Shown: positions 30,772 through 43,000 of the stretch, piece after piece
How positions within the stretch are numbered: position 1 is the first letter of the stretch
Layout of the letters: each line of letters starts with the position of its first letter
NCBI GenBank assembly: GCA_018296165.2
Contig: JACKQL020000086.1
Coordinates: forward strand, 124,001-188,000
DNA length: 64,000 nt
Reading direction: 5' to 3'
Source: Termitomyces sp. T153
Lineage: Eukaryota; Basidiomycota; Agaricomycetes; Agaricales; Lyophyllaceae
The notes under the pieces: generated by a model
What the model was told of the DNA's origin: nothing
Databases searched by the model: none
The model's input: the letters and a program-made list of their open reading frames with translations, nothing else
Made by a program: the position numbers and the translations under genes

Positions 30772-32411
30772 ATGCATCGATGTCTTCTTGTTCCGGAAAT
30801 TCAAGCCTTGATTTTCGAGGAATTTTATATCGAGGACTATGGAGATGCGCCTTCTGACGTGGTCGACAACTCAGAAGTAGCATGTTTTCATGCTCTGTTT
30901 TCTCTCGCTCTGACCTGCCACGACTTCACAGGTATGTAACACAGTCCCTACGTCATAGATGGAACCAGACTTAAAGAGAGAGAAAAGAGAATGCACTGGA
31001 TCTACTATGGAAAGACATCACATCGCTCAAGACCCTTGTAGCAGTTATGCCTGCTGACCTGTGGACGATAGAGTCCAAGATGCATGAGACTGGGTTCGTG
31101 AGTGAAAAATTGGTGTGTCCATCCGCTCAGGCTTTATCTCGTAGCTCACGAAAATCACTGTTCAGAAATTCAGTCGAGATCTACGGGATTCAGACTTGGA
31201 TCGATTGAACTATTACGCCAAAAAGATAAGGTCGCTCAAGGAGGATCGTGACCAGCCGAATTATGTGTCAGTTGACGGCGATGTTATCCTCTCTCTCCAA
31301 CGCTGTCTTACAGGCAAACCACTCATACCCAGGCTGCAGTCAGTTGAATTGTCATACCTACCTGATTTCTCAGACGTGTCCCTTTTCCTGTGCGAGACCC
31401 TGGTGGATATCGGCTTGAACATGAAATACATGTGGATCCCGCATGAAATACACGCCGTTTTCGCCGTCTTGGCGGATAACATCCCACGTCTCTGTTTCAA
31501 GTTGGAATCCCTTCACATTGATACTTCTATGACGCTCAGGACTGTCTTCGCTGAGAAGCTCGAGGAGATGTTGATGCAGTTACCCCGCCTTCGATATCTG
31601 GACTACACTTGCAATGCGTCTTGCTACCCTTCCATCTCTCTCTTACTGGTCCACCGGCCTACTAATTCCCAATCCCCCGGAGCAGACTGTATACACTTCC
31701 GAAGGCGGTCGGTTCCAGAGTATCCGAACATTTCATTTTACCGTTCAAAGGTGGATAGAAGCAACCAAAATCTTACATGATATGCGATGTAGATTCACGA
31801 AATTGGAGATTCATAACCAACATATCATAGAAGACCACCCTCTCACCTTTTTCGAGTTTCTCCAAACCATCGCACAGCATGCGTGCAGTACAACGTTGAC
31901 CTGCTTGAAACTTTCAGATGAACATCATGATATGAATATACCTTCGCAGCTGGACTACCTGTATCCCCTTTTTCAACTTAGCGCTCTTGATGAACTCGAT
32001 CTCAGTGTACCGGAAGTAAAATACATCAATGATGCGTGGTTAGCGCAAGCGGCAGCCACTTGGCCATCTCTCCGGAGTCTCTTTTTGCGTCATCTCACCC
32101 AAACCAGTCTTATGGGTCTCGCTTTACTACTGCATAAATGCCCTGACCTTGATGCCACTATCTCCGCGGTATGGCGGTCCTTTGACCCCCGGCTCCTATC
32201 CGGGCTTCCTATAAACTATACAAAGGAGCACATTACGATTTGGTATGAGTTTATTGAAGGTGATGTACTTGCCGTACTTCGTTGTCTTCTGGGATTATTT
32301 CCTTGCCTTCAAAGATTGGAAGTTGAAGAGCATTTCGACCAGGACCAGCGATGGAAATGGGAAAAACTGAGGGAATATTTGAGACGCAGCTCTGACCACC
32401 AAATTCAATGA
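30772..32411 (+). CDS. F-box/LRR protein, reading frame interrupted near 31620
   Basis: Exon 1 starts at 30772 with MHRCLLVPEIQALIFEEFY, a good F-box opening, and ends CHDFT at a gtatgt donor (30932). Exon 2 (acceptor near 30980) gives ENALDLLWKDITSLKTL and VMPADLW. A gtgagt...cag intron at about 31097-31166 leads to KFSRDLRDSDLDRLNYYAK. LRR-like blocks follow (RLQSVELSYLPDFSDVSLFL, LPRLRYLDYTCNA). At about 31620 the homology moves by +1 into the frame LATLPSLSYWSTGLLIPNPP, which runs open to a stop at 32411. One extra base in gcgtcttgc would explain it. Otherwise the gene looks complete, so sequence error and young pseudogene are both possible. F-box proteins recruit substrates to SCF ubiquitin ligases. 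Confidence 0.75.
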
Positions 32412-32880
32412 TGTCAGTCTGCGTTGTTACCTTCTCTGTAGTACACTTCTGTGATTACATCTCTTTCTATGCGTCTTAGTCATTACTCCTTTCTGTTTCT
32501 CCAACCTTTCTATGATTTGCTGTCGTCATTTGTATATCGATCCACCATGGCTCGAAGACTCGATATCCGGATGGATGTGGACATATACAGCTTTTGTATT
32601 GCGAGGATGCTAGGAGTACGACTGTTCAAATATGATAGGAGGTGGCCAGAGCAAGCGGCCGCCTATGATCGTTCGCTGCAAAATCCATACAAACTTGCTG
32701 GACTTCAGGTTACCCTGCACCGATTTGAGGTGTCTTTACTACATCTCTCCTTATTATGTCCTAAGGCCAGACTAGATTAATTATTACCACCTTTTCGATC
32801 ATCCATGACGCTCTCTTCCACTTGATGCTATCACTCACTTGTTTGCTGCTTGCTGTCGGGACACCAGATGACGGCAGATG
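32412..32880. other. Intergenic DNA between the F-box gene and its decayed copy
   Basis: A 109-codon frame at 32451-32780 has no recognised motif and an unlikely start context. I do not call it. Confidence 0.4.
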
Positions 32881-33870
32881 TAATCCAGACGAATTCCTAA
32901 CCTTGGCTGGCATAGACTTACCTATTATGCTGCCAAGATAAGGACCCTCAAAAGGATCGCTATCAACCGAATTCTGTGTCAGTTGATACCAAGATAAGGA
33001 CCCTCAGCTACCAACCGATGTCAGTTGATAACTCCGTCATGCGTTCTCTGCAAAGCCGTCTTACAGGCAAGCTACTCGTTCCGGGCTACAGTCAGTCGAG
33101 TTTTTATACGTCTACGACTTCTCAGATACATCTCTTTTCTTGTGTCGGACCCTGGTAGATATTGACTCTGGACCTGAGACATACGTACCACAGGTTATCC
33201 TTCCAGTTTTGGCCGCTATTTCTGCCTCAAAATTGAATTCGTTAACATTGATCCTCCATGAACCATTGACTGGCCCACAAACTCGAGGAGATGCTTTTTC
33301 AGTCGAATCGTTTCCAATCTTTGAACTTCGACACGATTGTATCTTTCTATCTCTAACTGGTCCATCGGCCTCATAGTTTCCTATCCTCAACCCAGATTGG
33401 CATTGTCCGAAATTTTGAAACATCATTTTGCAATACGCGTGCGAGACGACGGGTTGACCCTGCTTGCACTTATCCGAAGCTTTGAAGGCGTGTGCTACCT
33501 CTTCCAACTTATCGATCTCCAGACACACCGGATCTAATCTGTCTAACTGGCAGAAATCAAGACATCGATGATGTATAGTTAGAGTGAGCGGCAGTTACTT
33601 TGGCCTGACTCTTTGGTCAGTCTTCGATACCTCTATTTACGCTATTCCATGCGAACAACCCTTATGGGTTTCGATTGACTGTTGTCCAAATGTTCTAACC
33701 TCATGCTACTATCTCCGCCGTGGCCCTCCCCCAGCTCCTATACGGGCTCCCTATCAAACATACAGTACAAGGCGGCGTACTTGCCGTGCTTCGTTCGTTG
33801 TATTTTTGGATTGTTCTCTTTCCTTCAGAAATCGGAGGACAAAGCGTAGCGGAAGGATAAACGGGAATGC
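32881..33870 (+). pseudogene. Decayed tandem copy of the F-box/LRR gene
   Basis: Blocks of the upstream gene recur in order. The stretch from ttggctggcatagacttacc at 32902 matches its KFSRDL-LDRLNYYAKKI region. cgtcttacaggcaagctact at 33057 matches cgctgtcttacaggcaaacc. At about 33110-33180, ggaccctggtagatattg matches gagaccctggtggatatcgg. ctaactggtccatcggcctc at 33354 matches ttactggtccaccggcctac, and ggcggcgtacttgccgtgct at 33772 matches ggtgatgtacttgccgtact. Large deletions and stops abound. Near 32940-33005 a further small duplication (gataaggaccctca twice) is visible. Confidence 0.85.
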
Positions 33871-34203
33871 GGTTTAGGAAAACGGGAACAATGCTTGATG
33901 CGCAACCTCTGATCACTGTTAGATTTGATCCAGCATTACGGCAACTGCGAATATTATCCTCTGCATTGCGCTTCTCTGCCCTTTACGCACTTTCTTTAGT
34001 ATTTTGAATGCTATGATTTGTCCTCTCTGCTCAAATATCTCAAGTATGAACACTTCGCCTGTTATCCCAATGGCTAGGGGTACATACAACTGTTGTATCG
34101 AGACAGAATTAGTAGTAGATTCCGGTTCTTCGGTACGTTATGAAGCAAACGTGACGTTGAAAACATAAGGAGATAGGTGGGTCCGAAAATGATACAACAT
34201 ACT
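33871..34203. other. Intergenic DNA, nothing seen
   Basis: Short frames only. This is the 3' flank of the minus-strand gene ending at 34204. Confidence 0.4.
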
Positions 34204-35993
34204 TCAAGCAATTTTCCCCATCAAGCGTCGTCCTTCTTCCACCTTCGCCCCGTCATGAGACAACTTCCCAGTTATCACCATCATCTCGCCTTTGAGCTTA
34301 TTCATGAAGCTTGCGCGCGATGGCTTGATCGACCCATTCGTGCGTGATGAAGTGCTCTTCGTCAAAGTCCCTCCAGATGCGCCCCCTGATGTATACTCCT
34401 CCGAGGCAGGTCGTTGACTCTTCTGATGGTTCTGAGTGGGCTTCTCGAAAACAACGCTTGTTGTCCTCAGACGTGGCGTTGCCGTACCGTTGTTTGAGGT
34501 ACCATCTATATGTTTCTTCAATCCCTGCAGCTCATGCTTAATCTGTCGAGTCTTTCCTTCTTCTGACGGTGGCTTCGTTATCGAGATGGGATTATTGCCA
34601 GAACCGAGATTGAGCTGGCGATCGGAATTTTCATCCAGAGCCTTCTGATACTGTTCTTCCAATGGAATCCTATGCCACTTTGCGTCGGGACCGGCGAGGG
34701 GGTGAGTACGTGCTTTGGTACTAACTATTGGCTGTCGAACACCCCGTATATAAGCTCAGGTGAGCAAGAAGTGCAGGCGCAGCTTATCTCACCTGGGTCG
34801 CTTCGACCGTTCCTTCCGTATCAGAGACATTACGAGTTTCTTCCGACTTGGAGAGTGGTGAGGAGCCGATGGAAACCCCATTGGAACCCGAAGCTCTCTT
34901 TACAGGCCTATTTTCAGAGTCTATTGAGCCGAGAAAGGCCGGATATGGGGTTCCGATAGGGGTGTCAGACCCAACACCGTGCTGCGCTATGGTATCACCT
35001 TTAGAGCTCGATTGACACGCCGCCTCTCCACCTTGAGAGCTGGCATGTTCGATGGTGCCCCTGTCGTTGTCTTCGTCGTGGGATAACACTGCCTCATGAT
35101 CGTGCTTCACTTCCCCAGGTTCAGAACCGTGATGAGTCGTATCCGCAGTCTCAGAGCTAGAGTGCAATAACCTATTCTTCGGTGTAGTAAGGCTCAACTG
35201 GGAACTGTATCGACTCGGACTTGATAGCATCGACCCGTTGATTGTTTTTATGCTGGCATCAGACATCAGACTGGGCTTGTATTCCCCATCCGGGTTAGTG
35301 TGTGAAGCTAAACAGGACGTGTCAATCTCATTGTTGTTGTGAAGAGACGGAACTGTCAATTATCAGGATATACAAACAAAGTTTGCACTATATGCTTCAC
35401 CTGAGCTAGCCAGAACCTCATCTGATGGACGATCGGGAAGCACTTCATTGTGGTTCGAGGAACTGAATTTTTCCGCTTGTGAAAACGTCAGTGACGATGG
35501 TGTCTACATCACAGGAGCGACGCACCGATTGAGGGATGTTTGTGCACTGCGTCCGCATCTTGCACCCTCTCGTCTTGTGTTTGAGAAACGTCTCTGGGTT
35601 TGATAGTCGAAGACGCTTTTTCAAGACTGAGTGTCGTGATATAAAACAGATATTTCCCAGCTCACGTAGATACGAAGCCAAAGTACTGGGCAAGTATCGT
35701 TTGGCCGATGCTCCTGCTCCCATGACAGCGTCTACGACATTCTTCTGAGTGCGAATATACCCCTGATGGAATGCAATTCCTCTTGAATAATCAGCCTCGC
35801 CTTCAAACGGATATGCACCGGGCACTTGTGGTGTGGATGCTCTCGAAAGAGGAGAGACGAAAGCGTTGAAGTCGGCAGAAAGCTTGATGGATGTGGCGGT
35901 TTTCTCGGCCCACTCTTCGGTTGGAGTAGGGAGTACGTCATCGCCAATGCGTGGTGCAAGAGACGCTGGATGTGCGGAGGGACTCAACAGCAT
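34204..35993 (-). CDS. Paralog of the 13-15 kb gene: disordered protein with a YLR helix and a KGE-GK tail
   Basis: Exon 1 (35993-35666) starts MLLSPSAHPASLAPRIGDDV and ends in an amphipathic VDAVMGAGASAKRYLPSTLA followed by SYLR at a gtgagc donor. This matches the ESVAAYL exon end of the gene at 13151-15118. A middle exon (about 35359-34784) is Ser/Thr/Glu-rich (SSPLSKSEETRNVSDTEGTV), and the last exon (34662-34204) ends MNKLKGEMMVITGKLSHDGA, KVEEGRRLMGKIA, very like the tail of the other gene. The LPG/LPEER repeats of the paralog are not seen here. The junctions between exon 1 and the middle exon are not fully resolved. An upstream in-frame ATG is also possible. Function is unknown. Confidence 0.7.
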
Positions 35994-36258
35994 GGCAGTC
36001 GGGAAGAAATGCAAATGTGAGACCAGTGCTCTTCCGTTCAAGACGTCACACATTCCATCTGATGATGTCATCTCATTTACTATCAGCTTTCAGAGTCTAG
36101 ATCATACAAGTACCCGTCACGGTCAGTCTCAAACTGAAATCGCCACATCAGGTGTTAACTAGCCTCAATTGACAAGTCACAATATCTCGTAGTCCCATCT
36201 GGACTGTGGTATCACCCATTTTAGTTTCTACCTGGAGAAATCAGGCTTTGAGCGTCGA

Positions 36259-38360
36259 TCATAGTATTTCGTCTTCGCCTATGGAACTATCACTGTCTGT
36301 ACCGCTGTCGAAATTGTCGTGAAGTGTCCACAAGTCATTAACAAGGTCCCTTAGATCGTCGCCATCGAAACCGAGGGTTTCCACAGCTGGCTTCCTCTTA
36401 AGATATCTGTCGATGGCCGAGGCATGCAAGGAGAACATGAGTGCTGTTTGGCTGCTCACAGCAAGAGAAGAAAACATAGAGCAGTGTTCTGGACGAACGA
36501 GAACTCCTTTTCTAGGGGAAGATGCGACTTCAACGTCGTTGAAGAAAGTCGGATATGATGTGGGTATTGGGTACGATTGAGTGTGAACACTTCTCGGTGG
36601 TGCCGTGGAGATCAGTGGATCGCCGGACAATAGAGTAGGAAGCGCCTTACCTAGACACGAAAGCTCCATCCAACGATTGACGAGAAGACCAATCGTCATA
36701 CGCCGACTTGATGGAAGGGGTAAACCCCCTTGAAACTTCGAAGCGCGTAAGTTGGGAGTATTCAGGAGAATTCTGAAATTCTTCGAGCGGTTTGGTTCTA
36801 TCTGGATAAAGTGACTCACGTTGAGAATAGAAAAGGCCGATAAATTAGCTAGCCTTGTGTCGAAATCTGCAGCGGACTTGAATGGGAATATGCCGCTTAG
36901 TTCACTGAAGGGAGTATTTCCCCGCCAGTTTAGCTTGCTTGATAATGATGAAAGGTCGATTTGACTTCCCCTTAACCTGAATTGTAGCTAAGTTAGTGTC
37001 TGTATCGTATCAGTAGTACTGCACCTACCGAAGAGGAACTGTAACACTCTCGAGCATGGCCGAAACGATGGCGGAGTTGTGGTACATATTTTCGGGCTTG
37101 ACGGTAGTCAGTCTTCAAGCTGTCATGTAGAAAAATCACGAACCTGTGCACAGAGCCATTTACCCCACAGCTTCGACGGCCAGGAGATAGTCGGCTGGAT
37201 CGGGATGCTCATTGAGGCTGTCTCATTAAGACTGCGTAGGTACAGCGCATCATTTATGACATTCTTGATACCTGCCGACTGAGGATGGGTTGAGCATTAG
37301 CCGACCAAAAACCAAGATTCAACTTACATTTTTATCACCCTCGAGCTGCCTTGTAATACCGGTGGATAAAAACGGCACTACAAGACACGGGAGTTTTGTG
37401 TACTGATCACGGACAACTGTCAGGAACGAGTTGATAAAACCACCAAAGGTCGAGGTATCGTTCATGATATGAAGTCCCTAACGGCGAATGTCGTCAGTCG
37501 CAAAACAAAAAAAAGCAATAAAGCGAAACTAACCTGAGGAGAATCGCATTCCTCGAAGAATGACCGGAGAGAACCATCCGTCACCGCATGGTCCTATCGT
37601 ACTCGCCGCATGAGTGCACGAGCACAAGGCAATAGAGGCATGTGTCACCTCATCGTACTGAGTGAATGCGGATTGTCCATGGTTCCAGTCTCCTTCTACG
37701 TTCTCCCATTCCGCAGGGTCAGGAAGTCTTTGGATTGTTTTGGGGACATAGTAGACACGATTGAAGTCGGACCAATATCGAACGTTTTTATGGGGGTATT
37801 CTGTATCTCCTGATTGATCTGCATGTCCACTGTCATTTGGCGAGTCGAGACTTGAATGGTAGGCGCTCTTGGGGATGGTATCCTGTTTATATTCTGCGAC
37901 ATGTCCGTTCCTGTACGGAAGAGGCAAGGCGTTGGAATATAGTGACAATGGATTGTGTATGAGCCGAATGATCGTACCATATCGTCGGAGGGTCCACATC
38001 AGATATTTCGTCTTCGTCCGCGCCAACGAGAGCGTTGGATTTGGAAAGCGTTCCAAAGTTGCCTGTCATTGAGCAGCCATGAGGTTCACATAGTCTTTCA
38101 CTGTCTACAACTCACTCTTGTGGTCGAATACCAGAAGTCTTGGACAGTACGTTGAACTTCCCTACATAAAAATGGGTCGTAAATACCATCCTTAAACTCG
38201 ACAAACATACTGTTGGACTTAGACCCTCTCTAAACGATAGATCAGAGTCGTAGATAGTTTCGGCAGGATCTGTGGCGAGGTAGCTCTCCTGGGCATTCCA
38301 AAAATGGGTTCCAGTATAATTTGCAAGTTTCCCGGCCTGTATATAGATAATCTCTCTCAT
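36259..38360 (-). CDS. DML1: DML1/Misato homolog, tubulin-like protein for mitochondrial inheritance
   Basis: The start at 38360 reads MREIIYIQAGKLANYTGTHF, the family signature of Misato/DML1. Further exons give VRYWSDFNRVYYVPKTIQRL and PDPAEWENVEGDWNHGQ. DHAVTDGSLRSFFEECDSPQ follows a 56-bp intron, and GLHIMNDTSTFGGFINSFLT follows the next. Then come LPCLVVPFLSTGITRQLEGD, the exon at about 37280-37150 (ISWPSKLWGKWLCAQ) and a last exon ending in an acidic tail (TDSDSSIGEDEIL, stop at 36259). At least eight exons with introns near 50 bp. In yeast, DML1 is essential for mtDNA inheritance, and Misato is linked to mitochondrial morphology and TCP-1 tubulin assembly. Length and domain order look complete. 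Confidence 0.92.
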
Positions 38361-39841
38361 TTGGGTGCTCGAACTCTAAAGGCCGGGTGTCGAAAAACCA
38401 CAGAGAATTGGCTGATTGTCACAGTCATAAGTCACCTGAATTTATTCCCACAATCATGTCATGTGTCAGACGAACGAAAATACAATTCTTCGATCGATCG
38501 AGGAGGGACAAAATAAGCTATTATGCTTCTTTGCTTGTAAATTGCCCTCCTATCGTCGGAATTTTGTCGGGCCACGCATTCCCCATACACGTAAATTTTC
38601 TGGACATAGAAGTCTCTTTATGAATTGATCTGCTGCTGAACGTTGAAGTCTAATGCTTATCATGCTCTCAATGATTGAATTATTCGTACTTCGTAGCATA
38701 CAAGACCACTCTTACAGCCCAGCACGATCGATCCATATCAATAATCGTTTTTCCCACCCTGCGATCCACACATTACAACGATTGATTAAGGCCAGGTTAC
38801 CTTACAGCCGGAACTACGTCGCTGGTTTATCAGGGAGTTCCTCGGTGGAGAGCAATATAGAAAGTTCTCAAAGCAACAGGAGTGTTTCTAAAAACAAAGG
38901 AAGCGATTAAAAACATGCAACCCCAGTGAGCCCAAAGAGGAGCCTGGACGAAATGTCACCGGACATGCGTCGGATCGAGAAATGCTCAACAAGATCTAGA
39001 TTTGGCTCAATGGAGGATTCAGGACCCCAGATTATAAATACATACATTGCAGACGGTGAACTTAGCCTCATTCTCTCAGATCGCCATTTACGCGAATGAA
39101 AGAAACCATGTCGTGCCTGAAACTCGATCTATGTGAGAAGAGCATCCAAAGACAAAGTTTTGCGTGGATCAGGACCAGTGGAAAGAATTGGGAATAGGGT
39201 ACAAAGTCAATGGTCAAAGTACAAAGTGTTTGTGGAGACATAAAATATACAAAGGTCCTTGTGTGCAGCACCTTGCATGTCCAGTGTCAAATTATCTACA
39301 GTACAATACGGAAACTATCTAAAATTCTGCGATCCTCTTGTGTGTACCCCACTGTTCTTCTCATTCCAGCACACTGGGAATGTGAGAGCGATGGTATCCG
39401 ACCATCTGGAGATAATGGTGGGAGCCGTAGTGATGGATCACGATCACGCGAGTTTGGCCCAGGTGGTCTGGACAAATCGTAGTGTACTGTTGGCGGCGAA
39501 GGATGATGAAAGGTCGAAGCTGGTAAGACAGTTGGGGAAACGGGGCTGCCAGAGTGGTTATATAACGGCAGAGAATTTGGATGGATTTGCTCTTCTAAAT
39601 TGTCGCTTTCGTCGGAGAAGTGAGAAAAACGATCGATTCGCGAATTGTATAGCTTGCTGTTTCTGAAGATTGCATGCGGAACCTGGATGTTTCGGAGATA
39701 ATGATAATTTTCTATGACAGGCAGACGGTTATAGTCGCTACCCTTATTGTCGGAAGTTTACGCATGTCAGAACGAAGTGTCGAAGCCTAAAGACTGTTGG
39801 AGCATACCGAGAAATAAGCGACTAGATGCCATTTCCGGCTC
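38361..39841. other. Gene-poor stretch upstream of DML1
   Basis: Only frames up to 135 codons (39259-39666, no recognised motif). The region next to 38361 should hold the DML1 promoter. I see nothing else that I can support. Confidence 0.4.
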
Positions 39842-40075
39842 TCACTTGATTCCGGGAGATGGACCGAGACTGAATAAGTCTGTTTTGTAAGACCGTCGGG
39901 CTTTGATGGCCTGTCTTTTCGCCTTGTGGGAAGAGGCAGAACGGCACTTGGATCCGATGCCCTCTTTGCCCTTGACAATATCACGGTAAGCGTTAATACA
40001 ACAAAAATTATGAAACTAACCGTCGGGCGGCTTTGGCATCCCTTTCTTCTTGTGTGGTTTCGACTTTTTCTTCAT
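39842..40075 (-). CDS. Possible small basic protein, one intron
   Basis: An ATG at 40075-40073 opens MKKKSKPHKKKGMPKPPD. A gttagt donor at about 40021, an attaac branch-like site and an acceptor at gggcaaag would join to EGIGSKCRSASSHKAKRQAI, KARRSYKTDLFSLGPSPGIK and a stop at 39842, for a total near 58 residues. The product would be very lysine/arginine-rich, suggesting a nucleic-acid or nucleolar role. No family is recognised and the splice choice is uncertain. Confidence 0.3.
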
Positions 40076-43000
40076 AGAAGAGATAGTCGCCGCGCATTCT
40101 ACTCTGCGACCTGAGCAGAAGAGATAAATAAAGAATTTCATAAAGCTTGCGATGCGCTCTACCATCGTCTACCGTCTGTCCATCTTAATAGCCCGCCATC
40201 GTCTTGAGCTTCTTCCCAGACGTAAAGGTGTCCACTTCTAAGTTCGTCACGCTCAGATGTGAGGAGACGTCGTCGGATGATCGGCAGGATGTTTAACCGA
40301 ACTGCTTCAAAAACGACGTGAGCGTCATGGGCATCACGAACATCTATAGCTGTTATTGATCATAGACCAACGAAACCGGAAGAAACACGCACGAAGACAT
40401 GGATGGGTAACTACCCCATTCCTGATCGCTGCAGGAGATGCTAACGAAGGGTCTCTTTGAAGGAAGTTCGATAAAGACATGCTGTGATCGAAAATGCTAC
40501 AACAACATCTTTATATGAAACTGTCTTGAAATAAGGTGTGCGTGATTGCGGCGAGACCCTGACGGTTCCTTGTGGACTAGGTATTCGGAGGGTTGACGGA
40601 GGTTGACAGAGGCACTAAATAATCTAGATTGGAGATCAATCATAATTTGTTTAAATAGACGAACCACACTGTGGGTGCAAAATTTGAGTAAGTACCATAG
40701 GAAATAAGTATCCACGTCTGTTTTGTCCGAGGGACGATAAAGCGGGATAAATGCATGTGTTTAATTTGCCGGCTTTACCAGAGGGCGTGAGAACGCTGAC
40801 CCAGAATCACAAGTTCCATTTCATCACGAGCAATTAGGGGTTTGGCATGCTCAGCTTTCCTAGCTTTTCATTTTTGTATAGCTCCAAGTTCTGCCATCTT
40901 TTTGGGAACTCAGTACTCAGGCCTCGAGTGAAACCGTTTTTTCCCACAATATTCCAGCCTCAGAATTCGGAGGGAAAACCTCGGATATCCGAAATTTCTC
41001 CGGTTATCTATTAGATCTTACATATGTATGTATCCCTTTTTCTAAGGATAAAAAGTAGGCGTTCCGTTTTTTGAAAATGTGGCTGCCCACGAGTTTGAGG
41101 AAGTTGACGCCGATGACTATTCGCTCTTAATCTTCGACTGGTTCCCATCGACAGCCTCTTGACAGCCTCTACATACATCACTGAATCGCAGATGTCGCGT
41201 TTCTACGGCCGTAGGAAGTCTGACACCCGCTCAGGAAAACTATTCCCAGCACTGAGCGTGGTTCGAAATCAACATTTTCTTCAGTTCCCAAGGGGTTACC
41301 ATTAATTTATGACTCAACTTTCTGTACTTCGGTATGTGAAGGAGCACAACTTCAGGCCATCTTAGAACCATACTCCCAATTCGCCAGGTGCATCTTTTTC
41401 GCAGTTCAAGATTCATCGCAGCTTTTCCCATTGAATTTGTCACTGAAGGACAAGTTTTCTCAAGGAAAACATGAATGGGTGAGGATAGGGCCGTCAATTA
41501 TTAAAGTAGGGGTACAACCATCCGCAGTGCAAATCTCAAGTCAATCAGTCATCCCACATATATCTTACATAAGAGTGAGAACTGAGCTCATTACGCATAA
41601 GGCTTCGTTTATGAGTCTCCGGAGATATTATTATCCAACGGAGTTCCTATGGCATGTCTGTATGAGAACGTCAGGACATGTGAGAACGCTGTACACCGCA
41701 TGAATAATTTTAGAGCATGATGTCTGAAAATAAAATTCGAAGTGATACTACCAGTAGACACACCTTGAGAAGTTACAGATGCCGAGAGCCGGTGCATCGT
41801 CGGGATTATAACATTCAGCGAGATGTTCGTGACGACGTGAAGATTGAACCAACAAGGTTTATAAGTCGTAAGTCATGACTTTGATTACTTGCAAGTAACC
41901 TGAAAACCTCAATAGTTTGATATAGGTTACAGTGCAATATCGAAGTGGATCTTAAGGCCAAACAGCCGTTTGTCAGATGGAGAAACATCGAAAGCGGCGC
42001 ATCGAAACGGTCGCATCTTACCAATCTGATGCCAAGATGAAGAAGAGAAGCCTTCATAGTTCGGCATTACAAAGATATGTCCAAATTCAAAAACGAACTA
42101 GCAGACGGCACTCACAATCGATTACTATATTTTGAAACTGAATAATCTGAAGAGCTATTGGGGTACTATGTGAGGTATTATCTACTCTGTCGCCTGTTCG
42201 CGACTCATCTATCAAGGTCATAATATTGACATCACTCCTTCAGGCGGAGACATAAATAAGCCAGTTTAAAGATTATTGCTTGAAGCAGGAGTCAAAGCGG
42301 TAAATTCTCGTGACAATTGAGAAATTCGGTACTTCCTTCAAAATCACATAAAACGAGAAATGTAGCCTTACAATAGCCTTGGAAGGTCAATAGTCCTACT
42401 CAACCAATGATCACAAGCTGCTTGTCTAGGGTAAAGAAGCCTGATATTGTTATATTATGTGATCTTGTGCCTTCTTAATATATAGATTCTGGGAACAGGA
42501 TGCCGATAGGATCTGGAGCTTATAGGACAAGAAGCTCGAATCGAAGCTGATTTCAGTGAGAGGGAATCGTAGATTTTCTATCTAGAATAGTCAAGAAAGA
42601 ATCTGGTGAGATTTACTGTCCATACAAGCCACAGCGAAAGGAAGTCTCTCTCGGGTAAAGGACGGCATTGTTGGTTGCCCCAACTGTTGATGGCTTGGCT
42701 TCCCTTGTAGAGACGTTCTCAAGAGTGTAGATTTTCAGACGTTAGTTCCATTTACCTTCCTCTTCGATTTGAACAGCGCATGTGGAGTGGCGTGTAATCA
42801 TGAGGTATTCACAGAAACGAGGTTATCGGCATGACGAGATGCATCAGGTTGGGGGAGAGAAGAAGTCTGGAATCTACCAGTGTCCAAAGAGGTATTAGCT
42901 CGCGAGTTAAGATTCATCGGACAGATGATTCAACACAAAAACGCTGTAGCCTGTGAAATTGCGTTAGTGTAACCGAACGTAGATATATGATATAGAATAG

